DNA from: Ipomoea triloba
Lineage: Eukaryota; Streptophyta; Magnoliopsida; Solanales; Convolvulaceae
Direction: 5' to 3'
Assembly (NCBI RefSeq): GCF_003576645.1
Contig: NC_044929.1
Location: forward strand, 5,977,310 to 6,041,309
Length of the DNA: 64,000 bases
In this document: positions 45,529-56,772 of the stretch, piece by piece
Numbering within the stretch: position 1 is the stretch's first letter
Layout: every line of letters starts with the position of its first letter
Notes under the pieces: model-generated
Databases searched by the model: none
Told to the model about the DNA's origin: nothing
Seen by the model: only the letters and a program-made list of their open reading frames with translations
Translations under genes and position numbers: made by a program

Positions 45529-45742
45529 GAGTCGTTATACCGTGGACTACCATGGGTCATGATTGATACTGCAGTTGTGTTGAACTGATACTGTAGTTGT
45601 GTTGAAAGGATACTGCAGTTGTGTTGAAAGGGATGAACGGCCTCTGTTCCGTGCAACTGCAGTTTCCTTTCAACGCAACTGCAGTATCTTTTCAACACAA
45701 CTACAGTATCAGCTATGATCATGATCCACAATATAATTTGCG
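45529..45742. mobile_element. Microrepeat-filled element E (exact 9-bp target duplication)
   Basis: 214 bp flanked by TGTCACTAT at 45520-45528 and 45743-45751. The left end GAGTCGTTATACCGTGGAC and the complement of the right end CGCAAATTATATTGTGGATC match element A. The interior has three forward units (ACTGCAGTTGTGTTGAA) and three mirrored ones (TTTCAACACAACTACAGTA), so it forms a hairpin. Confidence 0.8.
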
Positions 45743-45751
45743 TGTCACTAT

Positions 45752-46084
45752 AACCACATTCTCACCATTATCTACTTACATATTTATTCATTACTATGAT
45801 TACATTCATTATCATCTTCTTTTACGTATCATCATCTTCTATCTTCTCTACTTGCATTACTTATTTAAACATAATTTATTTGATTATGCTTAAAATTATA
45901 CTTCATTCACAGTATCAAAATTAAAAATTGAAATCTATACCACGTTTTATATTTTGGTTGAACTCAATTTATTATTCAATACTATTTTTAAGTATTGCCA
46001 ACTACCTGCATTTAGTGTGATGACATCCTGGTTACTATTCTAAATAGGTACGGTGGTCATAGGTTTGAACTGTGGTCAATCATT
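45752..46084. other. Intergenic, no gene recognised
   Basis: AT-rich sequence without a recognisable gene or terminal repeat. Confidence 0.5.
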
Positions 46085-46365
46085 ACCCAAAAACACATAA
46101 AATATATTATTTTAACTCATAAAATACATTATTTTATCCTAAAAATTTCATTATTCTAATAACACATAAAGAATATTATACATTATTCTAACTCATAAAA
46201 TAAATTATACATTATTCTAACTCATAAAATGCATTATCTTACCTAGAAATTTCATTATTCGAACACATATAAAGTGCATTATTCTAACATATAACGTACA
46301 TTATTCTAACTCATAAAATACATTATTTTCTCACAGAATGTTCATTATTCTAACACGCGCCATTT
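46085..46365. repeat. Short-unit array (CATTATTCTAACTCATAAAATA)
   Basis: Units of about 22-36 bp containing CTCATAAAAT(A/G)CATTAT recur at least seven times with variation. No terminal repeats were identified, but the style resembles the interiors of elements A-E. Confidence 0.7.
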
Positions 46366-46614
46366 ATTTTTTAACATTAAAACGACATTGTGTGGTGTGG
46401 GCTTACTTAGGCTGAAAATGTTTGAGAAAAGTATATAATAAATACCATCTTGTAAAGAATCATCAAGTATTTGAAAATAAAATACTATTTAAGTATTAAT
46501 TAGGCTATAATAATCTCTCAAATACTTCATCCCAATTAATAGTTAAGTACATCACTAACAACCATTAGCATACCAAATACTCTAAAAATATAATCCCAAA
46601 CTATTATTGCCTTA

Positions 46615-46915
46615 GGGTGTGTTTGGTTGGTGGGTTTAGGCATAAGGAATGGGTATGAAAGTGATTAGTTGTGTTTGGTTGATAGGTTTTGTGAATGCTA
46701 TTATGGGTTTGGAATACCACATTAATAAGAAAACTCATACCCTTATTAAATAAGGGTTTCATCTCCCTTCCTCCTTTCTTCCCTAACTAATAATAATCAT
46801 TCTCATTCCACCCAATTACCAAACATGTTAAATACTTTCACCAAAACCCATTACCATTACCAAGTATTTGATACTCATTCCGATTCTGATTCCCATGTGC
46901 GAACCAAACAAACCC
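46615..46915. mobile_element. Tourist-like MITE
   Basis: 301 bp flanked by TTA (46612-46614 and 46916-46918). The ends GGGTGTGTTTGGTT and the complement of GGGTTTGTTTGGTTCGC are inverse copies. The sub-terminal GGGTATGAAA and its mirrored partner CATACCC also pair. Confidence 0.85.
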
Positions 46916-46918
46916 TTA

Positions 46919-47590
46919 CTTTATTCGTAACCATTGTGTGTCTAAACATCTATCATATCATAGGCCGTAACGAATATATATATATAATAATTGAAACATT
47001 GCTGCGCTAAAGTTTAGAGAAATTTAATTTGTAAAACGATCAAGATGCTGCTTTGCCGTACCAGCCAAGCTTTAATTTAAACAATAAAGCACAAATTGCA
47101 CACACGCTAGCTAGGGGAATAATTTGCTGATTGATGATATGTTTGGTAGAATACAATAGTTGATTACAAAATAATATGATGGGTAGACAGGTAGCGCAAG
47201 TATTCAAAGTTTCAAACCTAACCTGGCCTGGCCTCTTTTGTTTCATGCATGATAGAATAGATTGGTGTTAATTAAGAATCTTTTGCTTGTACAAGAATGA
47301 CATGATCGTTTATATCAGGATTATATCACATTAAATAAATTGCAATATGTTTAGGAGAATATGAAAGCAATGAAAGGATATTACTCAAACTTAAAAAGGC
47401 AAAGGCAATAGAAATAGATATAGTAAAATAAGACTGCTAAAAGCTTCAAACAAGAAGAAAGAGTTTAGAAATTGTATGTTCAATATAATAATTACTCAAA
47501 TTACACTATGAGCCATTCCATCTTACTCAGAGGTCTTGGATTCAAGCAATGCAATTACCTTAAAACGCATGAGAAAATAATTTGTCATCT
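46919..47590. other. Intergenic, no gene recognised
   Basis: AT-rich with small ORFs only; no repeat boundary found. Confidence 0.5.
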
Positions 47591-47594
47591 TTAG

Positions 47595-48132
47595 GAGGCG
47601 TTTGGTTCACCGAATATTAGATTACCTTACGGAATATTAAATTGATGGAAATGTTAGATTCTTGAAAATCTTAGGTTTATGTGTTTGGTAACGGTAATAA
47701 AGACAAATAGATTAAAATATAATGCCAAAAGCCCAAAATTAATAATAAGACAAGGAAATGTGTGAATACCTAAGAAATTGGAAGGTATCTCACATCCCGC
47801 CCTTTCCAATAGCTAAAATTGCACGAATAAAGTCAATATTGATATGTGAAGCCTTTGTGTATCTTGGTTGCAGTATGCACTAGGCATAGCTAAAATTGCA
47901 CGAATAAAATTAATATTGATATGTGAAGCCTTTGTGTATCTTGCAGTATGCACTAGGCTCCATTGAGGAGCAAACACATCCCCTCCCATGTAGGGGTGCA
48001 ACCGGGTACCACTAGACCATGAGGTCTTTGGCGCCCAAAAATTTCCTTAATATTAATATTAATAAAGAAGTCGCATTTATGAAAAGGTGCCTAAAGAATT
48101 TTAAGGTTGGATCATGATTCACCAAACTTTAC
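47595..48132. mobile_element. Tourist-like MITE remnant carrying SINE and duplication
   Basis: GGAGGCGTTTGGTTCACCG follows TTA at the left, and ATGATTCACCAAACTTT lies at the right. Between them sit a 76-bp direct duplication (47811-47958, GCACGAATAAA...TTGATATGTGAAGCC) and a minus-strand SINE head (47950-48040). The right border is approximate. Confidence 0.45.
47950..48040 (-). mobile_element. SINE head fragment
   Basis: On the minus strand CCAAAGACCTCATGGTCTAG, TACCCGGTTGCACCCCTAC and ATGGGAGGGG align with 39930-40012. The A-box-like TGGTCTAGTGGTA is well kept. Confidence 0.55.
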
Positions 48133-48576
48133 TTTTAGTTAGATATAATTAAATAACTATGAGCAAAAAAAAAAAAAAAAAACCTGTCTCTATGCAGAAG
48201 GACAAATCAGGTTTCTACTATATATGTGTGTGCAAAAAAAGAAAATTCTATAATATTTTTGTGTAAAAAATTTCCCACATTCCGGCATAAATCTTTATCT
48301 GAAATGACACCATTTTCTACCATTTCCTAAGAGAATAAATGAAAATTATTCAAAAAAAAAGGAGAATAAATGAAAAATAAATAAATATATAAAGTCCACC
48401 GAATCCTTGATTCACACGCACGTTTAATCCCATTAGGTTATGACTTTATGACAAATATAATATGATAGTATGTCATCTTTTGCGGTTGAATGTTCGCCCT
48501 AATTAATGTGACACCACAAAATAACAAAATATTGTACTAATGTTAAAATAAACAGACTTTTTTATTAAAGACAAAA

Positions 48577-48712
48577 ATTTGTGTGAGATCATCTCACGGG
48601 TCTTAATTCGTGAGATGGACTGAATATTTGATTAATGAAGTTAAAGATTCGACCCATTAATCAAAGATCCAACCCGTCTCACGCACTGAGACTCGTGAGA
48701 CGGTTTCACACA
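48577..48712. mobile_element. Short foldback of the TCTCA family
   Basis: AATTTGTGTGAGATCATCTC on the left and GAGACGGTTTCACACAAGTG on the right are inverse copies. ATTGATTAATGGGTC-like inner parts pair too. Relatives are at 18828, 57935 and 59820. Confidence 0.6.
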
Positions 48713-48731
48713 AGTGTTACCCTTTATTAAA

Positions 48732-49409
48732 GGAATAAAGTCCAAATTGGTCACTGAACGTAAATTGAAAGTGCAATTAGGTCATTGAATGAAAAAAAAA
48801 AAAAACAATTAGGCCACGGAAAACTCCAAATGTATGCAATTTCCCTTGATAGCAGGTTTGCATCCATTTCTTTCGGTTGCCTACTTATGTGGATGGTGAG
48901 TTGGCATTTTTAAAAAATAATTAAAAAAAAAAAAGGTGATCGCCGGCCACCCCCTTCTCCTTCGTCTTCGGTTGGAGATGAACTGGAGACGAAGAGACTC
49001 TTCGTCAACAACAGGAGACGAAGCTAGCAGAGACGAAAGAGGGGTGGTGTGAGACAAGTTCTTCGTCTCAGGCCACCCCCCTGTCTCCCCTCCTCTATCT
49101 CCGTTGGAGATGAAGACAGATGTCTTCGTCTCCAATAAGAGACGAAGGTGGAGGGGGTAAGGGGGTGGCCAGTGACAACCCCGACGTGTTTAATTTTTTT
49201 ATTAAAAAATATTATTAAAAAATGCCAACTTATCACCATCTACATAATTAAGCAGGCAACCTGAAGAAATGGGTGGTAATCTGATATCAGGGGAAATTGC
49301 ATATATTTGGAGTGTTCAGTGGCTTAAGTGCACTTTTTAATTTTTTTTTTATGCAATGGCCTAATTGCACTTTCAGGTTACGTCCAGTGACCAATTTGGA
49401 CCTTATTCA
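48732..49409. mobile_element. Mutator-like foldback MITE with exact 9-bp target duplication
   Basis: 678 bp flanked by TTTATTAAA (48723-48731 and 49410-49418). Inverted arms of roughly 190 bp run inward from GGAATAAAGTCCAAATTGG on the left and the complement of TGAATAAGGTCCAAATTGG on the right. The centre (48945-49165) is GC-rich and built of GGAGACGAAG and CTTCGTCTC pieces around GGCCACCCCC, quite unlike the AT-rich arms. Same architecture as 38141-38692. Confidence 0.9.
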
Positions 49410-49861
49410 TTTATTAAAATAAATTTTAATTCTTGGATGTCACGAGTTTAGTCTTTGCCAATGCCTTTTTTGTTGAACTCTGTGGTATAGCATGTGGTTT
49501 ACTCCTCATATGTAGTTTCGTGGCTTCGCCAAATGTATATTTGTGGTATTCATAACTCTAACTTTGTTATCACCCTCATAAAACCCTAAGTTTGAATCAA
49601 TTAAAGTTAGGGTTTATCACCCACATAACCCTTCAATTGTATTTAGGGTTTTATGAGGAATTAGAAAACAAATTTAAAGTTATGAATATTGTCTCATTAA
49701 ATTTTATATACAAACAAAACTTAATTGATATCTTAATCAATCGAGAGATTGACTTTACAATATAGCTAACAAGTAAACGATCAAAATATTAAAAATTGGA
49801 AGAGAATAGAAAAAATTTATAACTAGAGAATAATTTAAAGACCAAACCAGTTTATTATTTA

Positions 49862-50282
49862 GGGTGTGTTTGAAAATCCAGAAAATTTTCCGAGTTTTCA
49901 GTGTTTGGCAAGGTGGAAAACTTAACGTCAATGGAAAATCATGTCTTGGTCAATGGAAAATATATCAAATTTTCAAGAAAATAACTTCCCCTAGGCCTTT
50001 TTTAGGGGGGAAGTCAATTTCCAAGTGCATCTACCGAGTTCTCGGCCCTCTCTCACGCCTATCTTCTTCTCACCTTCTTCTGGAAACTAGTTGACCAGAT
50101 TGGTTCCGAAACCAGTCTGGCCGATTGGTTTTTGAACCAGTTAGCCAGTGATATTTTGCTTTGATTTTTGACGGTTTTTTGGAATGCAACTAAACACGAG
50201 AAAGGAAAAAATTTTCTAAAAAATATGTCATTTTCAGAAAAAAAAATTTCAGAAGTCATTTTCATGGTTTCCAAGCACACCC
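49862..50282. mobile_element. Tourist-like MITE, second copy of the 1663 family
   Basis: 421 bp flanked by TTA (49859-49861 and 50283-50285). The left end GGGTGTGTTTGAAAATCC and the complement of the right end GGGTGTGCTTGGAAACC pair. It shares TTGGTCAATGGAAAAT and ATGTCATTTTCAGAAA with 1663-2128. Confidence 0.85.
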
Positions 50283-50285
50283 TTA

Positions 50286-52290
50286 CTTATTATATTAATA
50301 TTCATAATAATCAAAAGATTACAAGATGCTGAATTCAAGTTAGAGAATAACTAGATTGCCAAACAAAACGATCGAGCTGCTCTATATCAGCTGCAATAGT
50401 ACACTTTCAAATAACTAATTAGTTGATAAGAGTATAAATACCATGATAAGAACCCACTAAAGATTCCTCAATATAATTAACACCCGACATAGTTATTACC
50501 TCAATTAAGAAGAGTTTAATATAAATATTCCCCACAATCTTTGTTTTTGTTTTGCATGTAATGACAGCTAGTTAATGATGCTTTGCTTGTGGAATATTTA
50601 TTGTTAATTAAAATAAAGAAGAGGGTGATGCTTAGTTCATAGGAATAACACTCAATTAAGTACTTGGGATGCAAGAATGTGTATATATGAGGAATCTTTG
50701 ATTAGGCATTAGACCTAATTAACTTTTCTAATTGCATACCTTTGCTAAAATCTTCCCACAGAGTTAGGGGAATCACTTAAAAGTTAAAGGAGACCATATG
50801 AATAGATTAGAAGTTTGCAAAATGAAAATTTACAAGTAGGAATAATAGTGTTATTTTATAAGTATTGAAATATAATAAGAAAAATAAAATAAGAATTCAA
50901 TTTTATTGTTTATTTAGTTCACTGGTCATGAGCTAGCAAGTGTGCTCTATCCTTATTTTTCTTGTAAAATGGGAGCTATAAAATTCCCAAGCATAATGTT
51001 TTAGTTTGTCAAAAGTACATTATTGTTTTGTAATATGGGAGTTAATCCAGAGTCCGCCAATGGAAATTATGGGTCATCTCGAGATCGACAGAGTTCAGAT
51101 GACGCTTTGGAAGGGCACAAATTAAAATGTAATATTTGATTGCTTTGTCGGGTACTCCCTCCCGATCCCTCCAAAAAAGTACATTATTGTAAAAATTTCT
51201 ATTTTTTAACCAAAAAAAAAAAAAAAAACATATGTAGAAAGATATTTCTAAAGTGTCAATCACGTAAGAATTCACGTGTAAAGCATTTAGTTTTAAAATT
51301 CACTAGTGAATTTAAAGATCAAAACCACTCATTCGTTTTGAAGATCAAACATCTTTATTCGCAATCTTTCCAAATTAATGCAAACATTCTTTCATAAACT
51401 ACATTATGTGCATGCATGTTTGGTCCAATGAAAAAGAAGTTTTTCAACTTTGAAGCTCCTTGAAAAGTAAGTTTATTGTTCCTTAACTTATCTAATTAAC
51501 TTTAAGAATATTTTTCTCTTTTTAATGTCTAGACCAATAACTTATAGAAGTATATAATTTTTAAATCAATGAATTGAAGTCAAACAACCACAATGCATAT
51601 GAAAAATAATAAAACGAACTTGAATTCATTAAATGGCTTAATTTCAATATGTGATATGTACCAACGAACTATACCCTTAGTCAACATGCATTATCAATCA
51701 TTATTGCATGGATCATGGTCCGCACAGCTAGATAATAATTTCATAATGATTTAACAGGTAGTGTGATCCCCAATCCACTCTTCTCTTTATCTACAAGCTA
51801 AGAAGGGAATCCATTCACTGATGTATTTGATGCACAATACAAATTGGTAATTGTCATTTCATAAAGATCTTCCACTAAGTCCCTTTATTACTTGATGTCT
51901 TCCCCACACAGTCCGTCATTCAAACGGTCGGTCACTAAGTCGCCTTGAACTTCAGTAGCTACTTAGTTATTCTTTACAAGGATCAACAATGAAGTCCCCT
52001 TATAATACTTTGCATCCAACAATTATTCTTCTCCATCCCAATAGCAGTTAACACAACTTCATAAATTTTTTGTTGTTTATCTTCAAGGAAGTAGTTGAAG
52101 TTTGACTAAGGTTTGGCTCTTGGTTGAATCTAGATGATTTTAGATGTGAGCTTGAAAGCTAAGAGCGAGCTTGATGTTGCTTAGTACCTTTAGTTTTTCA
52201 TCACCTATCTAGGTTGAAGTAACTTCAATTTTATAACTTAATGAAAATGAATACTCTCCTTTTGAAATTGAAATCTACTTGAATAATTTT
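50286..52290. other. Intergenic, no gene recognised
   Basis: AT-rich. A poly(A)-like run lies at about 51211-51228. Small ORFs without domains. Confidence 0.5.
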
Positions 52291-52302
52291 GAGAGCAATA
52301 GC

Positions 52303-52497
52303 AACCAAGTTGGTTAGGCTGTTGGCTTGGTAATCACTAAGTTTTAAGTTTGACTCCCAATGAAAGCGGCCTATTAACTTTCTTGGTTTGAGTCATGAAC
52401 ACATAAAGCTAGGGTTACAAAGCGGGTTTACCTAGTGCACACCTTCAAATAGTAGTTGCATGCTTCCCTCATCATCCAAAAAAAAAAAAAAACAAAC
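52303..52497 (+). mobile_element. SINE, poly(A)-tailed family (copy 2)
   Basis: The head CAACCAAGTTGGTTAGGCTG (A box) and AGTTTGACTCCCAATG (B-box-like) are followed by a body. The 3' part TTTACCTAGTGCACACC to GCTTCCCTCATCATCC ends in a run of A, then AAAC repeats. The tail matches 15476-15657. Confidence 0.65.
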
Positions 52498-54105
52498 AAA
52501 CAAACCTCTTAGAAAAACCACACAAGGGATTGAAGAGATGCACACAAAATTTAAAGTCTAAAAGACATTCTTGTAGTCATTTAAACAAGAATTACGACGA
52601 GGTATTGCCTCACCTCTTCCACTCTCGTGATGTTTCAACACAAGTCCAGCACAAGAAGTATCAAAAACCTCCTATTCTCAAAATTAACAAGAACAAGGCA
52701 TAAATCCTTCATAAATTCAATAACCCTAAGTTTGACATTCTATCCATTTATACAATAATCAACAAATAAACATTAAGATAGATTATCCTACCTAACCTAA
52801 GCACTTATACAAACTACATACTCACACATATTAACTATAAACAAAACAAAAGAAAAAGTACTAAGCATAAACGTTACAGATCAGAGGAAAGAGATTAAAC
52901 TTATCTATTGAAATGGAAAGATAATCTTCAAATAAAAGTGTAGAATCTTGATTACAAACTCCAAATATGTTATGAAACATAAATGTAACTCTAATCCAAA
53001 TGAAAAATAGGTAAAGAAATATAAGAAGACAATTAAGGTTGGTCGTGTAGCACTAAAGAAAAAATTTCCAAAGCATTGAATAGCCAATGAAACGATCGTT
53101 CAATTCAAGTACCCATTAGAGTACTTGTCAGCTTTCATATCTAGGCACCTATTGAATGCCCCCATGAACAGTCATTCAATGGTGCAGTGGCGTTCAATCC
53201 TGGAACACTTAGTTCCCTTTGACTTTAAAATTGTCTAAAAACTTTCAATTTCTCAAAAACATCGCAAAATTCTAATTTTTCTCTTCTAATACTGCATGGT
53301 AAATTTCTTTTGGTTTACAGTGAAATTAATACCTCTAATTTTTCTCTTCTAAAGATTCAATCTATTATTCATCACACCTTCTCTTCTATGTTTCAACTCT
53401 TCTAACATGAAATCTCTTTCGCTTTACATGGCCTTTTAATTTGTTAAAGCATCTGATTTGTCTGCAGGTTAATTTTTTTTATTTGATTGTGTCTTATGTT
53501 GCTTCACTCTAAATGAGGTGAAATGAGGTCTTCAACTAAAACCACTCTTTTATTTTAGAATGTGTAGGGCCGGATTTTAGGGCGTGTAAGATGCGCAACA
53601 GTATTAGATTTTTATGACTGGTCTAAATTCTACTACATATTATTCAAAAAAAATTCTACTCCCGTAATATTCACGCGAATCATTTTTCTTCTATTCGCAA
53701 TTTATTTATACTTTGATAGGGCCTCATTTATTTACCAGCACAGGACCACGCAAATTAAAAAACCTGAATGTGTTTTGAAAGTAAATCTCTTCCGTTTACC
53801 AGCTTCTTTCGAACATAAGTATACATTGGATAAAAAAATTCTTCTGAGAGTAAGCGTATCACGTGTTTGATTCTTTTGCCAAATTAGAGTAATCCCCCAT
53901 TACAAAGAGACACAATAATACATATAACTCTTATGTAAATTAAAGCCGTAAAGGTTCCATTTGGAAAACCTTTAATTATTTTAATTATTGATAATATTTG
54001 AATAAATATGTTGAACCACAGCTTAAGTTCTTAATATATGTGCAGAAATGTAGAATAATAATGTCTACCTAACATCAAAAAGTATGTTATATTATTGAAT
54101 TCATA
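52498..54105. other. Intergenic, no gene recognised
   Basis: No domain in any frame. TCTAATTTTTCTCTTCTAA is repeated at about 53272 and 53335. The remainder is AT-rich. Confidence 0.5.
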
Positions 54106-54318
54106 GGGGTGTTCAGTAATCAGCTAATAGTTGAGAGCTGGTTAGGTTAGTTGATAATTAATAGCGGATTGCGTTGGCTAATTTGACTAACTGATTATAT
54201 TAGTTGATTATAAAACGTGTTTAACAAATTAGTTGTTTACTTTTACCTGATTGTATGTAAAAATGACCTATAAGGACATTGTGTTAATTTCTTAATTAAT
54301 TCTTTAATTACATTTATA

Positions 54319-54369
<51 letters not shown>

Positions 54370-54889
54370 TGTTGTTGTTATTATTATTATTGCAGCCCAT
54401 TTGTAAACCAAATCCCTAGTTCCCTACCCATTTCTTCTACACCAAATACGACGAGAAGAGGATAAGTACGTGGGGAAGGAAGCAAGAACAAGAGGCGAGA
54501 GGCAGTGGGCAAGAAAAAATGACGAGAATCGAATGTCAGCGAATATGAAGATAACTCAGTTAGTCGTTTCCATTGTTGGTATTTTTTTTTCTTTTAATCT
54601 GTGATGGGTTGAAGATGAAGAAAGCAGCCAAGAGATGAGAATGAAGAAATGGATGTGAATGAGAGAGGTGGGATTTCATATTAGGGATTTATATGGATTG
54701 AAATGTCATTTTACAAATAAATTGCAAGAAGCTGATGAGAAACGCTGGTGTTAGCGGCGTTTTGTATTTTGACTGATTGGCCCAATCAGTCATTTACCAA
54801 ACACTCAAAAATAGTTTATTGACTAGTTAATCAACAATTCTTTGTCAAATCAGCCAATTTTTTGTTGATAAGCCAATAACCAAACATGG
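54106..54889. mobile_element. MITE-like element with CAGCTAAT ends and TTA microsatellite
   Basis: GGGGTGTTCAGTAATCAGC at the left and GCCAATAACCAAACATGG at the right are inverse copies. ATTAGTTGATTA-type inner parts pair. It contains a TTA/GTT microsatellite (54320-54391). No clean target duplication is visible. Confidence 0.55.
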
Positions 54890-54980
54890 AGAAAAATATG
54901 TTGTCCTGACCTTCATTCTTGTCACTAATTAATTCTCTCAAGTATATATATATATATATATATGTTGACTTCATATTATA

Positions 54981-55158
54981 CAACATCTTTCCATGAGACT
55001 GTGAGACAACGTGAATGCACACAGTCTACTTTACGAATGCACACACTAAACTATGTGCACTTATGTAAGTCATAGAGTGTGTGCATTCGCGTAGTTGAGT
55101 GTGTACATTCACGTAGTTGATTGTGTGCATTCATGTTGTGTCTCATGTGAAGATGTTG
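54981..55158. mobile_element. Hairpin element F with GTGTGCATTCACG microrepeats
   Basis: CAACATCTTTCCATGAGAC on the left and the complement of CTCATGTGAAGATGTTG on the right pair. Inner units (AACGTGAATGCACACA) face three mirrored units (GTGTGCATTCGCGTAGTTGA). The ends differ from elements A-E and no duplication was found. Confidence 0.6.
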
Positions 55159-55159
55159 T

Positions 55160-55788
55160 CGCATTTGATTGTAAATCTATATATATATAGACTCATGATC
55201 CCATGAAAACGCACCTCCAAGAGAAAATTAAAAACAATTTCAATCTAACATTGTAAAAATCAGATAGATCATATTAGATTTTTAAAAATGTAGTGGCATT
55301 TTCATAATTATATATTCTCAACTTCACTTTACAAACTTGAATACCTAAATATGCAATCTGTAACAATTAAATATGCAAACTGATGTAGCAAAAATGAGTG
55401 ATGGTGAGTGTACGGGTGTGAAATGTCGTCCTCAGGGGATTTGGGTTTATAGCACGCAATATGCAATCACAACTAGGCACTAGCATAAGGAAATCAACAA
55501 GAGGTTAAGCAAACAACAATTTTAAGGAAATAATAAGACTAACATATACACAAAGATAAACACAAAATAAAGAAATAGGACTCAAGTTAAGGGACATTAT
55601 CATCTAGATGCTTCAACAACCTACGGGGTTAGAGAGAACAAATAACCAAGAATCGAACGGGTATACACGTAGAAATCCTAGTCTATAAGTCACTCATGTG
55701 AGCAAATATACAAGGATTAGAAAAAGGAATTGCCCCGTTTCGTGGTGAATCAACTCCAAGTTCTTCAAGCATAATTAGCATCTTAAAC
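55160..55788. other. Intergenic, no gene recognised
   Basis: Contains TGAGTGTACGGGTGTGAAATG and CGTCCTCAGGGGATTTGGG near 55405-55450, reminiscent of an LTR retroelement primer region on the minus strand, but no element could be bounded. Confidence 0.35.
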
Positions 55789-56175
55789 GAGTTAATATCA
55801 AATTTAATACTCGACTATAGCGATTTTTCTCAATTTAACCCTAAATGACTTTTTGTACTTAATTAGATCCTTGATTTTGATAGTTTTACCCAATTGAGTC
55901 CTCAGCTATTAGAATCAATGACTAAATCGAAAAAAAATCTACTATAGCCAAAAATTAAATAGCGTAAAACCTCTATAGTAGAATACTAACTCGGGTAAAC
56001 TACTATAGTCAATGACTAAATTGGGTATTAATAGAAGTGAAATTACCAAGCTATCTTAATAGTGGACTCAATGGGTAAAACTATCATAGTCGATGACCTA
56101 ATTAAGCACAAAAAGTCGTTTAGGAATAAAATCCAAAAATCACTATAACCGAAGACTAAATTAGGTATTAACTCA
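55789..56175. mobile_element. Mutator-like foldback MITE (family GAGTTAATAYC), copy 2
   Basis: 387 bp flanked by an exact 9-bp duplication ATCTTAAAC (55780-55788 and 56176-56184). The ends GAGTTAATATCAAATTTA and the complement of TGAGTTAATACCTAATTTA pair. The arms share CGACTATAG and TAAATGACTTTTTGT-type stretches. Same family as 21656-21889. Confidence 0.85.
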
Positions 56176-56442
56176 ATCTTAAACAATCACAGTTCTTGCA
56201 TTTGGGAGAGAGAGAGAGAAACAACATATCATTTCAATGAACTCTCAAATATTTATTGGTTTCAAAACCTGGCCCTTGTGTTATTAGCATCCTTCTCATT
56301 CCATAAAGCACTAGAGACCTTTGCTTATGTTACATAAATATGCAAGCTCAAAGTAACAATGGGTAACACATTTGTAGTTGTAACAATGACAAATGTGCTA
56401 ATTATTAGAATGTGGGAAAGAATAATGATAGTGATTTCTACC

Positions 56443-56733
56443 TTACAATCTTTTAGTTTGAGAAGAATCAACACTTAAGGACGACAACCCAACAATATCC
56501 GGGCTTTTGAGCTGATCAAGTTGCTTCTTACCACGTCGAAGTAAGTATTCGATGTACATGAAGTTCTTACGATCGACTTGCTTGGCATTGTGGCGGAACT
56601 CAGCTGACACGAGAGACTCGATTTGCCTTCTCTCAATGGGGGGTTTAGCACGAGCTGCTCGCAAGAATCCCCTATACAGAGAAAGGACTTGTTTCTGCAT
56701 CCCGGAGAGCCTTTGACCACTGGAGGCTCCCAT
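56443..56733 (-). CDS. LYR-motif protein, SDHAF1-like mitochondrial assembly factor
   Basis: 96-residue protein starting MGASSGQRLSGMQKQVLSLY. The LYR tripeptide at residues 19-21 (LSLYRGFLRAARAK) and the downstream IESLVSAEFRHNAKQVDRKN and FMYIEYLLRRGKKQLDQL define the Complex1_LYR family. The closest type I know is succinate dehydrogenase assembly factor 1, which helps insert iron-sulfur clusters into the SDH2 subunit in the mitochondrial matrix. The basic N-terminal half is compatible with matrix import without a long presequence. The in-frame ATG 48 bases upstream lies before a TTAAG-rich leader, and the family start MGASS favours 56733. The leader is spliced: acceptor TGCTGCAG|TTAAAT at 56772/56773 and a candidate non-coding exon from 58528 (donor CTG|GTAATT) to about 58650. 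The LYR family identification is secure, the SDHAF1 assignment likely. Confidence 0.88.
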   Translation of the reverse strand: MGASSGQRLSGMQKQVLSLYRGFLRAARAKPPIERRQIESLVSAEFRHNAKQVDRKNFMYIEYLLRRGKKQLDQLKSPDIVGLSSLSVDSSQTKRL

Positions 56734-56772
56734 ATTAAGCTTTTTTTCTTGAGACTCAGTGCTGAAATTTAA

